30,379 nt of DNA from positions 1-30,379 of the forward strand of contig LUJP01000007.1 of the NCBI GenBank assembly GCA_001689535.1, in the 5' to 3' direction. The translations under genes were made by a program, and so were the position numbers. Positions 8,693-16,162 of this stretch are shown piece after piece (position 1 is the first letter of the stretch; each line of letters starts with the position of its first letter). The DNA comes from Bacteroidales bacterium M5. Lineage in GTDB: Bacteria; Bacteroidota; Bacteroidia; Bacteroidales; Muribaculaceae. The notes beneath the pieces were generated by a model, which searched no databases, was not told the origin of the DNA, and saw only the letters and a list, made by a program, of their open reading frames with translations.

Positions 8693-8722
8693 CCCCCATA
8701 ATAACATTAACCGCAAAACATC

Positions 8723-8757
8723 TGCATTGCGCCGTGAGGCGCGATGCATTTTATTTT
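8723..8757 (+). terminator. intrinsic terminator of the tRNA/rpsT unit
   Basis: An 11-bp stem TGCATTGCGCC / GGCGCGATGCA (one T-G wobble) with loop GTGA is followed by TTTTATTTT. It ends the upstream unit and covers an in-frame ATG at 8744, which helps place the start of the next gene at 8777. Confidence 0.85.
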
Positions 8758-8776
8758 CTCCCAAATTCAGATAAAG

Positions 8777-9559
8777 ATGCCCGTACCCGACGAATTTACA
8801 TGGCAGCTCCTCGAGGATGAAGCCCGTAAAATCAATTCCCCGGAATTCATAGCCGCCGACCCTGTGCAGTTCCCCCGCCGTTTTTCGCGCCTGCAGGATG
8901 TGGAGACAGCCGCGTTGCTCTGCTCCTCGATAGCCTGGGGCAACCGCACCATGATTTGTCGCGACTGCGACCGCATGCTGGCACTTATGGGGCATGACCC
9001 GTATAATTTCATTGTGGACAAGGCCTACGAGGATATCCCCGACATGAATATCCACCGCACGTTCTTTGCCCGTAACCTCCGGCATTTTCTCCGCGGCCTC
9101 CATCTGCTGTTCAGCCGATATGGCTCGGTTGATGCGCTGGCGCGTGAGTGCGGTGCGGCTCAGTCGGAATTCCCAGCCTGGCATATCGCCGAGGCTATTA
9201 ACGCGATTCTGGCGGAGGCTAATGATGGCGTGGGCGATAGCCGCTGCCTGCCCCTCAACCTCACCGCCACCGCCCTCAAGCGCCTGAATATGGCGCTACG
9301 CTGGCTCGTGAGAGACGACGGTATAGTGGATATGGGCGTGTGGTCGTCGCTAAAGCCCTCGCAGCTTTACATACCGCTGGATGTGCATGTGGGTAATACA
9401 GCGCGTGCCCTTGGCCTGATAGACCGTCGAGCCAATGACCGCCGCACCGCCGTAGAACTCACCTCCATGCTTCGTTCGCGCCGCCCCGACGACCCCGTGT
9501 GGTTCGACTACGCCCTCTTCGGCATCGGTGTCAACAAATCACTCCCCACCGCCGACTGA
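8777..9559 (+). CDS. TIGR02757 family protein (DUF2400)
   Basis: 260-residue protein of the TIGR02757 family, common in Bacteroidota and other bacteria, with no established function. Visible family features are the segment QFPRRFSRLQDVETAALLCSSIAWGN near the N-terminus, LNLTATALKRLNMALRWLVR in the middle, and the C-terminal LDVHVGNTARALGL and WFDYALFGIG, which recall helix-hairpin-helix DNA glycosylases. The ATG at 8744 lies in the 3' arm of the preceding terminator, so the ATG at 8777 (MPVPDEFTW) is preferred. A strong terminator follows at 9655. A DNA-related role is only a guess from the fold similarity. Confidence 0.85.
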   Translation: MPVPDEFTWQLLEDEARKINSPEFIAADPVQFPRRFSRLQDVETAALLCSSIAWGNRTMICRDCDRMLALMGHDPYNFIVDKAYEDIPDMNIHRTFFARNLRHFLRGLHLLFSRYGSVDALARECGAAQSEFPAWHIAEAINAILAEANDGVGDSRCLPLNLTATALKRLNMALRWLVRDDGIVDMGVWSSLKPSQLYIPLDVHVGNTARALGLIDRRANDRRTAVELTSMLRSRRPDDPVWFDYALFGIGVNKSLPTAD

Positions 9560-9654
9560 TTTATATCACATCTCCTCTATATCACTCCCTATCTGTCGGC
9601 CTCAGAGCGGCCGCTTCACATGGCGACGAGCCTTGGCCGCCCCTGAAAGAAATA

Positions 9655-9704
9655 GCGGTATGCCAGAACCGTGGTTCGGACATACCGCCAATTGCGTTTT
9701 TTTT
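9655..9704 (+). terminator. intrinsic terminator after the TIGR02757 gene
   Basis: GCGGTATG (9655-9662) pairs with CATACCGC (9681-9688), with further pairing of GAACC and GGTTC at the top, followed by eight T at 9697-9704. It lies between convergent genes; the T run serves the plus strand. Confidence 0.85.
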
Positions 9705-9716
9705 AAGTGTTACGTC

Positions 9717-10010
9717 TTATTTGTCTTCTTTAATTTTCTCAAGCTGGCGCTCCAGGGCTTCTAGGGCCAGGTCGTTGGCTTCCTCGAAGGTGTCGGCGGT
9801 CTTGGTGGCTACCTGTTCGCCGCGGTTCGGAACTATTGCTTTGATTATTACTTCTTTGTTTTGGGCGGTCTCTGGCTTGATCAGACGCATGTTTACTGCG
9901 ATATAATCAATCATTGGGTAACGGCGAGCCAGGCGAGCGGCTTTTTTCTGTACGAAGTCCTGCAATTGCTGTGAGGCATCGAAATGGATTGACTGAATTC
10001 TGATTTCCAT
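9717..10010 (-). CDS. hpf: ribosome hibernation-promoting factor, short form (HPF/RaiA family)
   Basis: 97-residue protein that binds the decoding centre of idle ribosomes in stationary phase. The N-terminal beta strand MEIRIQSIHFDASQQLQDFVQKKA, followed by MIDYIAVNMRLIKPE and the acidic helix TFEEANDLALEALERQLEKIKEDK, is the standard HPF/YfiA beta-alpha-beta fold. It lacks the C-terminal dimerisation domain of long HPF. Its ATG lies two bases after the xer stop, so the two are probably coupled; rpsU is further upstream on the same strand. A translation-linked operon fits the function. Confidence 0.93.
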   Translation of the reverse strand: MEIRIQSIHFDASQQLQDFVQKKAARLARRYPMIDYIAVNMRLIKPETAQNKEVIIKAIVPNRGEQVATKTADTFEEANDLALEALERQLEKIKEDK

Positions 10011-10012
10011 AA

Positions 10013-10903
10013 TTAATGTTTTTGGGCACGTGGATGTGCGAGTTGGTAATTTCGTTTCAGGTCTTTATATGACACATGGGTATAAATCTGTGTTGTGGCC
10101 AGCGAGGAGTGTCCCAGTAGCTGTTGCACCGAAGTGATGTCGGCTCCTCCGTTGAGCATGTCGGTGGCGAAGGAATGCCGCAGCACGTGGGGGCTTAACC
10201 TTGCTGCGTGAACGTTTCCCTGGAGCGTCGTGTGCACCACCGTGTAGATCTGCCGCCGTGAAAGCTGTCGGCCATCGGGTCGCAGCAGAAGTTGTGGGGC
10301 GGGGTCGGGGAGGTCGCGCCGCAGCTTGCGGTAGCACTCTATGGACTGTGCCAGTTCCGGTCCGAAGGGAACTATTCGTTCTTTATTACGCTTTCCGAGC
10401 ACTTTTAGTTCACCGCGCCGGGTGTCTACTTCGGCATCGAGAAGGTTCATGATTTCCGAGCAACGAATGCCTGTGGAGTACAGGATGTCTATAATCAGCC
10501 GGTTGCGCACCTGCAGGAAATCGTTCGGGTCATCGGGGGCGGTGTCCAGAAGGGCTGCTGTCTCGTTTGGCCTTATGTTCACGGGCAGCTCGGCCGGCAT
10601 GCGTGGCAGGGCGAGTTCGGATGCAGGATTGTCCTTCAGTCCATGGCGTTTCATCATGAAATGAAAGAATGAGCGCAGGCTTTGTATTTTGCGGCGCAGT
10701 GAGCGCGCTCCAATGCCCTGGCGCGAGAGCGATGCGATCCATAGGCGAAGGTCGGAGACGGTGGCTGTGTCGGGACGCAGCTCATATCGTCCGGCATCGG
10801 TGGCGAACCGTTCCCATTGCTTCAGGTCGGTGCGATAGGCGCTGACGGTCAGCGGGGAAGCTCCCCGCTCTGCTTCCATATATCTCAGAAACTCGTTTAT
10901 CAT
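10013..10903 (-). CDS. tyrosine recombinase XerC/XerD-like
   Basis: 296-residue site-specific recombinase, normal length for chromosomal Xer proteins that resolve chromosome dimers at dif. The N-terminal SAM-like DNA-binding domain (1-100) is followed by the catalytic domain with all expected residues: R147 (STGIRCSE), K171 (LGKRNKE), H239 and R242 (SPHVLRHSFA), H265 (LLGHSS) and nucleophile Y274 (TQIYTH). The ATG at 10903 is preferred over a TTG at 10912. Its place between rpsU and hpf is a conserved Bacteroidota arrangement and argues for a housekeeping Xer and against a phage or transposon integrase. XerC versus XerD cannot be told by eye. Confidence 0.92.
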   Translation of the reverse strand: MINEFLRYMEAERGASPLTVSAYRTDLKQWERFATDAGRYELRPDTATVSDLRLWIASLSRQGIGARSLRRKIQSLRSFFHFMMKRHGLKDNPASELALPRMPAELPVNIRPNETAALLDTAPDDPNDFLQVRNRLIIDILYSTGIRCSEIMNLLDAEVDTRRGELKVLGKRNKERIVPFGPELAQSIECYRKLRRDLPDPAPQLLLRPDGRQLSRRQIYTVVHTTLQGNVHAARLSPHVLRHSFATDMLNGGADITSVQQLLGHSSLATTQIYTHVSYKDLKRNYQLAHPRAQKH

Positions 10904-11120
10904 TAAGCGCAAGTTAAGTTAATTTTGTGAAATCTCCAACTTTTCCGGCAAAAAAAATGTGTGTTCTGTGTGATATAACAAGAAGCGGCGGCCCGTTTGA
11001 TGCGGGTCGCTGGCTTCAGTATGTTTTGGTAAGTAAATAATCGCCCTGCGAAAGGTCTGCTCTTAAGTGTGTGTCAGTCTGAGTCTGGCCTCTGCAGTAG
11101 CGGGCGCGTCAAGGCAATGA

Positions 11121-11312
11121 TTAATCCTCTACCAGACGGAGCTGCTGAACGTAGATGGCCTTCATCATTTTCTTGCGGTTGGTAACCGAAGGTTTCTGGA
11201 AAGCCTGACGGGCACGGAGTTCTTTTACGATGCCGGTCTTTTCGAATTTACGTTTGAATTTCTTTAAAGCTCTTTCGATGTTTTCGCCTTCTTTTACTTG
11301 TACGATGATCAT
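11121..11312 (-). CDS. rpsU: 30S ribosomal protein bS21
   Basis: 63-residue basic protein of the small subunit platform near the 3' end of 16S rRNA. The sequence MIIVQVKEGENIERALKKFKRKF and the RARQAFQKPSVTNRKK segment are diagnostic. In Bacteroidota bS21 helps hide the anti-Shine-Dalgarno sequence. The leader of about 48 bases contains no AGGAGG-like element, so the Shine-Dalgarno-based autoregulation reported for some relatives is not apparent here. It has its own near-consensus promoter, and xer and hpf follow on the same strand after a 217-base gap. Confidence 0.97.
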   Translation of the reverse strand: MIIVQVKEGENIERALKKFKRKFEKTGIVKELRARQAFQKPSVTNRKKMMKAIYVQQLRLVED

Positions 11313-11364
11313 TTTTTAGTTGTTATTTTGAGGTATTTAATATCTTGTTGTGCGAATTGCGCGG

Positions 11365-11395
11365 CAAAATTACGCATTTTTTCCTAACACACAAA
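11365..11395 (-). promoter_or_regulatory. promoter of rpsU
   Basis: Read on the minus strand: TTTG (11395-11392), 19 bases, then TAATTTTG (11372-11365). This is a full match to TTTG-N19-TAnnTTTG. The start is expected near 11360, giving a leader of about 48 bases. Confidence 0.8.
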
Positions 11396-11443
11396 CTTTT
11401 TTTCAACCTAATTTAATCTTTATGGGCGTGATATGAACGGTGT

Positions 11444-11473
11444 AAAAGCCCCGCGCCGGGGGAGCGCGGGGCT
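11444..11473 (-). terminator. probable terminator of the barrel protein gene
   Basis: AGCCCCGCGC (11447-11456) and GCGCGGGGCT (11464-11473) form a perfect 10-bp stem with a 7-base loop. On the minus strand it is followed by four T. It lies about 160 bases after the stop of the gene it would serve, and the T run is short. Confidence 0.6.
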
Positions 11474-11636
11474 CATTGTGATTCTGGGGCCGGAAATCCC
11501 TCGGGTGGGCGGCGAAACGGAAACCGCCTGATGTATATGGGTAATCTTATGTGTGTTCTTTCGCCTGTGTGTGCTTGTCTCTCTGTGGGGAGTGCTCTTA
11601 TGAGTGATTTCCTCTCAGCTGAGAAGGGCAGTCCGG

Positions 11637-12194
11637 TCAGAAGCCTACTCTTACGCCGGCTTTGATTATGCCCTGCACGCCGTAGCCTGCTTCGGCAAAG
11701 ATTCCGGCATAGCGTGAGAAGTCCCATTGCGCACCTATGGGGTTGAGCTGGAATGCGCAGCCTGTGCGGTTCCATGAGTCGCGGTTGTCGGGCGAGTAAT
11801 AGGCAATCAGAACGCCCACCCCGGCATGGGAATAGAGCGTGAGGGCGCCGCGGCGCAGCCATTCATATCGGGCGTTGACCATCAGGCCATGCCAGGTCAT
11901 GTCGCCGCTATGTCCTGCGGCATCTATGCGGTTGCTTGAATCGCTCGAATAAGTATAGCTCATCCCGATCCAGAGGGCATCGGCAAACCGGTGGTCGATA
12001 GTGAAATTGATTGTGCCCCAGGCCTGCCCGAGTCCTTCCCAATGATTATGGTAGTAGGGAATCTGGCTCATGCAGGGAAGAGCGCCGTAACTGACGCTGA
12101 TTTCCGTGTCACGGCTCTGCGGCCTGTCCTGGGCCATTGATGAAAGGGCTGTGACCGCGATGACAAGCGGCAATATGATGCGTTTGATTATCAT
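11637..12194 (-). CDS. small outer-membrane beta-barrel-like protein, unknown function
   Basis: 185-residue exported protein that I do not recognise as a named family. A clear signal peptide, MIIKRIILPLVIAVTALSSMAQ, is probably cleaved after A21. The mature part is rich in alternating aromatic strands (INFTIDHRFADALWIGMSYTYSS, LMVNARYEWLRRGALTLYSHAGVGVLIAYY, GIFAEAGYGVQGIIKAGVRVGF) and ends in Phe, as outer-membrane barrels usually do. The mature length of about 164 suits an eight-stranded barrel. The ATG at 12194 is chosen because it places the signal peptide first. It is divergent from fucI across 121 bases, so shared control is possible but unproven. Confidence 0.7.
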   Translation of the reverse strand: MIIKRIILPLVIAVTALSSMAQDRPQSRDTEISVSYGALPCMSQIPYYHNHWEGLGQAWGTINFTIDHRFADALWIGMSYTYSSDSSNRIDAAGHSGDMTWHGLMVNARYEWLRRGALTLYSHAGVGVLIAYYSPDNRDSWNRTGCAFQLNPIGAQWDFSRYAGIFAEAGYGVQGIIKAGVRVGF

Positions 12195-12262
12195 GTGTGA
12201 ATCTTTTTTAATTTTATAACAAATAAAGTTGGCAAAATTCACTTTTCCACCCGAAAAAAACG

Positions 12263-12270
12263 TAACTTCG
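12263..12270 (+). promoter_or_regulatory. possible -7 box of the fucose operon
   Basis: TAACTTCG differs from TAnnTTTG at one position and lies 45 bases before the fucI ATG, a plausible leader length. No TTTG is found at the -33 spacing, so an activator may be required. Confidence 0.35.
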
Positions 12271-12315
12271 CAAGGACATACAAAGTCAATTCTACCGAAT
12301 TCAACCATATAAATC

Positions 12316-14091
12316 ATGAAAAAACATCCTAAGATCGGCATTCGTCCGACAATTGACGGCCGCCAAGATGGTGTCCGAGAGAGCCTTGAGGGCAAGACTA
12401 TGGCCCTTGCACAGGCAGTTGCTAACCTCATATCCGAAAACCTCCGTCACGGCGACGGCACTCCCGTTGAGTGTGTGATAGCCGACTCTACCATCGGCCG
12501 TGTGGCTGAAAGCGCTGCTTGCGCCGAGAAGTTCGAGCGCGAGGGCGTAGGTGCCACCATCACCGTCACCTCCTGCTGGTGCTATGGCAGCGAAACCATG
12601 GACATGAATCCCTACTGGCCCAAGGCTGTATGGGGTTTCAACGGCACAGAGCGCCCCGGAGCCGTTTATCTGGCAGCTGTTCTCGCAGCACACGCTCAGA
12701 AGGGCCTGCCCGCATTCGGAATCTACGGACATGATGTCCAGGACCTCGACGACAATACCATCCCTGCCGACGTAGCCGAAAAGCTTCTCCGCTTCGCCCG
12801 CGCCGCAATTGCCACCGCCGAAATGCGCGGCAAGAGCTATCTGCAGATGGGCAGCGTGTGCATGGGAATCGCAGGATCCATTGTCGATCCGAATTTCTTC
12901 CAGGAATATCTGGGTATGCGCAACGAGTCAGTTGACCTCACGGAAATCATCCGCCGCATGACCGAAGGTATCTACGACCACGAGGAGTATGAGCGCGCAA
13001 TGGCATGGACCGAGGCTCACACCAAGAGCAACGAGGGCGATGACTTCAAGAACCGTCCCGAAAAGCGCAAGACCCGCGAGCAGAAAGATGCCGACTGGGA
13101 ATTCGTGGTGAAGATGACCATCATCATGCGCGACCTCATGATAGGCAACCCAAAGCTCAAGGAAATGGGCTTCAAAGAGGAAGCACTCGGCCACAATGCA
13201 ATCGCCGGAGGATTCCAGGGTCAGCGCCAGTGGACCGACTTCTATCCCAACGGCGACTATACAGAGACACTTCTCAACACCAACTTCGACTGGAACGGTA
13301 TCCGCGAGGCGTTCGTGCTCGCCACTGAAAACGATGCCTGCAACGGCATAGCCATGCTCTTCGGCCATCTGCTCACCAACCGTCCTCAGATGTTCAGCGA
13401 CGTGCGCACCTACTGGAGCCCCGAGGCTGTTGAGCGCGTGACCGGCAAGAAACTCACCGGCCTGGCAAAAGACGGTATGATCCACCTCATCAACTCTGGT
13501 GCTACCACCATGGATGCCACCGGTGCCGCTACCGATGCCGAGGGCAATCCCATGATCAAGACTCCCTGGGAGCTTACCGATGCCGATGTCGACGCTATAT
13601 GCAAGGCTACCACCTGGTATCCCGCCGACCGCGACTATTTCCGTGGCGGTGGCTTCTCCACCCACTTCCTTACCAAAGGCGGCATGCCCATGACAATGAT
13701 GCGCCTCAATCTCGTGAAAGGTCTCGGTCCGGTTCTTCAGATTGCAGAAGGCTGGAGTGCCGACGTAGATCCTGAAATCTTCGAGAAACTCAACATGCGC
13801 ACTGACCCCACCTGGCCTACAACCTGGTTCGTGCCCCGTCTGGCCGACAACCCCGCATTCCGCAGCGTCTACGACGTGATGAACAACTGGGGTGCCAACC
13901 ACGGAGCCATTTCCTACGGCCATATCGGAGCCGACCTCATCACTCTCGCTTCGATTCTCCGCATCCCTGTATGCATGCACAATGTGCCCGAGGACAAGAT
14001 TTTCCGTCCCGCCGCATGGAACGCATTCGGAATGGATAAGGAAGGCGCCGACTACCGCGCATGCAAGAACTATGGTCCCATCTATAAATAA
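12316..14091 (+). CDS. fucI: L-fucose isomerase
   Basis: 591-residue cytoplasmic aldose-ketose isomerase that converts L-fucose to L-fuculose using Mn2+. Length and sequence match the FucI family from the start (KIGIRPTIDGR) to the end (NAFGMDKEGADYRACKNYGP). The metal ligands E338 (ATEND) and D362 (SDVRTYW) correspond to E337 and D361 of the E. coli enzyme. The strong bias to C-ending codons suggests high expression. It is first in the operon; fucA starts nine bases after its stop. No FucR-type GntR regulator gene is adjacent. Confidence 0.98.
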   Translation: MKKHPKIGIRPTIDGRQDGVRESLEGKTMALAQAVANLISENLRHGDGTPVECVIADSTIGRVAESAACAEKFEREGVGATITVTSCWCYGSETMDMNPYWPKAVWGFNGTERPGAVYLAAVLAAHAQKGLPAFGIYGHDVQDLDDNTIPADVAEKLLRFARAAIATAEMRGKSYLQMGSVCMGIAGSIVDPNFFQEYLGMRNESVDLTEIIRRMTEGIYDHEEYERAMAWTEAHTKSNEGDDFKNRPEKRKTREQKDADWEFVVKMTIIMRDLMIGNPKLKEMGFKEEALGHNAIAGGFQGQRQWTDFYPNGDYTETLLNTNFDWNGIREAFVLATENDACNGIAMLFGHLLTNRPQMFSDVRTYWSPEAVERVTGKKLTGLAKDGMIHLINSGATTMDATGAATDAEGNPMIKTPWELTDADVDAICKATTWYPADRDYFRGGGFSTHFLTKGGMPMTMMRLNLVKGLGPVLQIAEGWSADVDPEIFEKLNMRTDPTWPTTWFVPRLADNPAFRSVYDVMNNWGANHGAISYGHIGADLITLASILRIPVCMHNVPEDKIFRPAAWNAFGMDKEGADYRACKNYGPIYK

Positions 14092-14100
14092 TCAGGCATT

Positions 14101-14748
14101 ATGATCAAGCAATATCAGATTGACGAATTCGTGCGTCAGGCCCATCGTGTGGGCGACGCAGGCCTCACCATCTGCTCTTCGGGCAATATCTCATGGCGCG
14201 TTGAGGAGGGTGGCGACACCGCTCTGGTGAGCGGAACCGGATCGTGGGTACCTCAGCTTCGCGTTGACCAGGTATCGCAGGTGCGCGTGTCGACCGGCGA
14301 AGTGCTCAACGGCGTAAAGCCTTCGATGGAAAGCGTGTTCCACATGGGTGTGATGCGCGAGCGTCCCGACGTGAATGTGGTGCTCCACTTCCAGAGCCCT
14401 TATGCCACTGCTGTGGCCTGCATGGCCAACCGTCCCACCGATTTCAACGTTACAGCCGAGATTCCAATCCACGTGGGCCGCGAGATTCCTGCCATTCCCT
14501 TCTACCGTCCCGGCTCGCCCGAGCTTGCTACGGCAGTTATCGAGGCCATGAAGGACCATAATTCTGTGTTCCTGCTCAAGCATGGCCAGGTGGTGTGCGG
14601 CAAGGATTTCGACCAGGCTTTCGAGCGTGCCATGTTCTTTGAGATGGCGTGCCGCATAATCATCAATACCGGCAAGGACTATACCGTGCTCTCCAAGGAA
14701 GAGATAGCTGACCTTGACAAATACATCTTAGGCAAAGTACAGAAATGA
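14101..14748 (+). CDS. fucA: L-fuculose-1-phosphate aldolase (class II aldolase/adducin family)
   Basis: 215-residue zinc aldolase that splits L-fuculose-1-phosphate into DHAP and L-lactaldehyde. Phosphate-site segments CSSGNISWR (25-33) and SGTGSW (44-49) are present, as is the catalytic glutamate E77. Of the three zinc histidines of the E. coli enzyme, H96 and H161 (LLKHGQ) are present, but the position matching E. coli H94 is Q98 (VLHFQSP in place of a HNH pattern). It may be a lineage variant, or zinc may be bound differently. The start of the kinase gene overlaps the stop in ATGA, so the two are coupled. The pathway assignment is firm from context. Confidence 0.93.
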   Translation: MIKQYQIDEFVRQAHRVGDAGLTICSSGNISWRVEEGGDTALVSGTGSWVPQLRVDQVSQVRVSTGEVLNGVKPSMESVFHMGVMRERPDVNVVLHFQSPYATAVACMANRPTDFNVTAEIPIHVGREIPAIPFYRPGSPELATAVIEAMKDHNSVFLLKHGQVVCGKDFDQAFERAMFFEMACRIIINTGKDYTVLSKEEIADLDKYILGKVQK

Positions 14749-16130
14749 ACGATGCCTATATAGCGGTTGACTTCGGCGGCGGAAGCGGCCGGGTCATCGC
14801 GGGAACCATCATCGGGGGTCGTCTGACCCTCGATGAGGTTTACCGTTTTCAGAACCGTCGCGTGACGCTCGGAAATACCGTCTACTGGGATTTCCCCGCG
14901 CTTTACGCCGACATGATAGAGGGCCTGCGTCTGGCCGCCCGCAAATACCGGCTTCACTCCGTGGCTATAGATACCTGGGGTGTTGACTTCGGCCTTATCG
15001 ACGTCCACGGTAATCTCGTAAGCAATCCCGTTTGCTACCGTGATCCGGCAGTGGCAGGAGTAGCGGAGGAGTATTTCTCGAAGCATTCAGCTCAGGAACA
15101 TTACGCCGTGGCCGGAATCCAGGTGATGGACATCAACACCATGTTCCGTCTCATAGAGTTCCGCCGCTCGCGTCCCGAACTCCTCTCGGTGGCAAAGCAT
15201 CTGCTTTTCATGCCCGACCTTTTCAGCTATTACCTTACAGGAGAGATAAACTGCGAATACTGCATAGCCTCCACTTCGGAGCTTCTGGACGCGCGCAAGC
15301 GCAACTGGAACTATCCTCTGATAGAGAGTCTGGGACTCGACCCGTCCATGTTCCCGCCGATTGTGATGCCCGGTACGGTGCGCGGAAGCATTCTTCCGCG
15401 TGTGCGCGAGGAAATAGGCGTGGATTATGATGTGAAGGTGATTGCCGCCGGCAGCCACGACACCGCCAGCGCCGTCTATACCGCCATGACCGATGTGCCC
15501 GATCCTTCGGCCACAGCCTACCTCAGTTCCGGCACGTGGTCGCTGCTCGGTGTGCTGACGGATAATCCCGTGCTCACAGAGGAGGCCCGTACAGCCGGTT
15601 TCACCAACGAAGGCGGCGTGGGTGGAAAAATCCGTCTGCTTCAGAATATCACCGGCCTTTGGATTCTGCAGGAGCTGATGGCCGGATGGAAAGCGACCGG
15701 AGAGGGAATGAGTTATCCCGAACTGGTAGGGCAGTCGCGTGAAAGCTCGTGCGCTACCGTAATCGACGTTGACGACCCAGTGTTTGCCACCTCCACCGAC
15801 ATGCAGCAGACCATCGTGGACTACTGCCGCGTCAACGGACTGGATGTGCCCGCTACCAAAGGCGATTTCGGACGCTGCGTGATGCTCTCGCTCGCCGACC
15901 GCTATCGCCGCGGCATCGAGGCTCTCAACGCCATTCTTCCGTCGCCCGTGAAATATCTCCGTATTATCGGAGGCGGATCGCGCAACGAGCTTCTCAACGA
16001 GCTTACCGGTGCCGCCACCCATCTGCCCATAATCGCCGGACCCGCCGAAGCCACTGCAATAGGCAATATCCTGCTGCAGGCCGCGGTGGACGGTATTGAT
16101 ACGGCAGGTGTGGATATCGACTCCGATTAA
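14745..16130 (+). CDS. FGGY-family sugar kinase, L-fuculokinase (rhamnulokinase-like)
   Basis: 461-residue kinase that would phosphorylate L-fuculose at O1. By sequence it is nearer to RhaB than to E. coli FucK, a substitution common in Bacteroidota fucose operons. The N-terminal ATP-site strand is AVDFGGGSGRV (7-17), IDTWGVDFGLID (75-86) binds the sugar, GSHDTASAVY holds catalytic base D239, and YLSSGTWSLLG and IIGGGSRNELL are C-terminal ATP-site motifs. Position between fucA (ATGA overlap) and fucP (32-bp gap) indicates fuculose as substrate; activity on rhamnulose is possible because of the RhaB likeness. Confidence 0.9.
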   Translation: MNDAYIAVDFGGGSGRVIAGTIIGGRLTLDEVYRFQNRRVTLGNTVYWDFPALYADMIEGLRLAARKYRLHSVAIDTWGVDFGLIDVHGNLVSNPVCYRDPAVAGVAEEYFSKHSAQEHYAVAGIQVMDINTMFRLIEFRRSRPELLSVAKHLLFMPDLFSYYLTGEINCEYCIASTSELLDARKRNWNYPLIESLGLDPSMFPPIVMPGTVRGSILPRVREEIGVDYDVKVIAAGSHDTASAVYTAMTDVPDPSATAYLSSGTWSLLGVLTDNPVLTEEARTAGFTNEGGVGGKIRLLQNITGLWILQELMAGWKATGEGMSYPELVGQSRESSCATVIDVDDPVFATSTDMQQTIVDYCRVNGLDVPATKGDFGRCVMLSLADRYRRGIEALNAILPSPVKYLRIIGGGSRNELLNELTGAATHLPIIAGPAEATAIGNILLQAAVDGIDTAGVDIDSD

Positions 16131-16162
16131 CCCTTCTTCGATTAACCCGTCATTTGAAAACC

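Larger units (their letters stand above)
11313..11636. other. intergenic region between rpsU and the barrel protein gene
   Basis: 324 bases without a supported gene. It holds the rpsU leader and promoter (11365-11395, minus strand) and a GC-rich hairpin terminator for the barrel gene (11444-11473, minus strand). The remaining 160 bases up to 11636 show no recognisable signal. Confidence 0.7.

Noticed and set aside
8205..8694. Duplicated tRNA-Glu as attachment sites of a mobile element
   Set aside because: Both copies are complete tRNAs and the only gene between them is rpsT; no integrase or cargo. It is a tRNA/ribosomal-protein unit.
10013..10903. Tyrosine recombinase as sign of a phage or integrative element
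   Set aside because: It sits between rpsU and hpf, a housekeeping arrangement in Bacteroidota, and no attachment-site repeats or cargo genes are near.
10978..11010. Hairpin between rpsU and xer as a terminator
   Set aside because: The GCGACCCG/CGGGCCGC stem has a mismatch and no T run on the minus strand, so it is too weak to call.
12928..13980. 350-codon open frame antisense to fucI
   Set aside because: Long only because of the strong codon bias of fucI; full of His/Gly/Val and without any motif.
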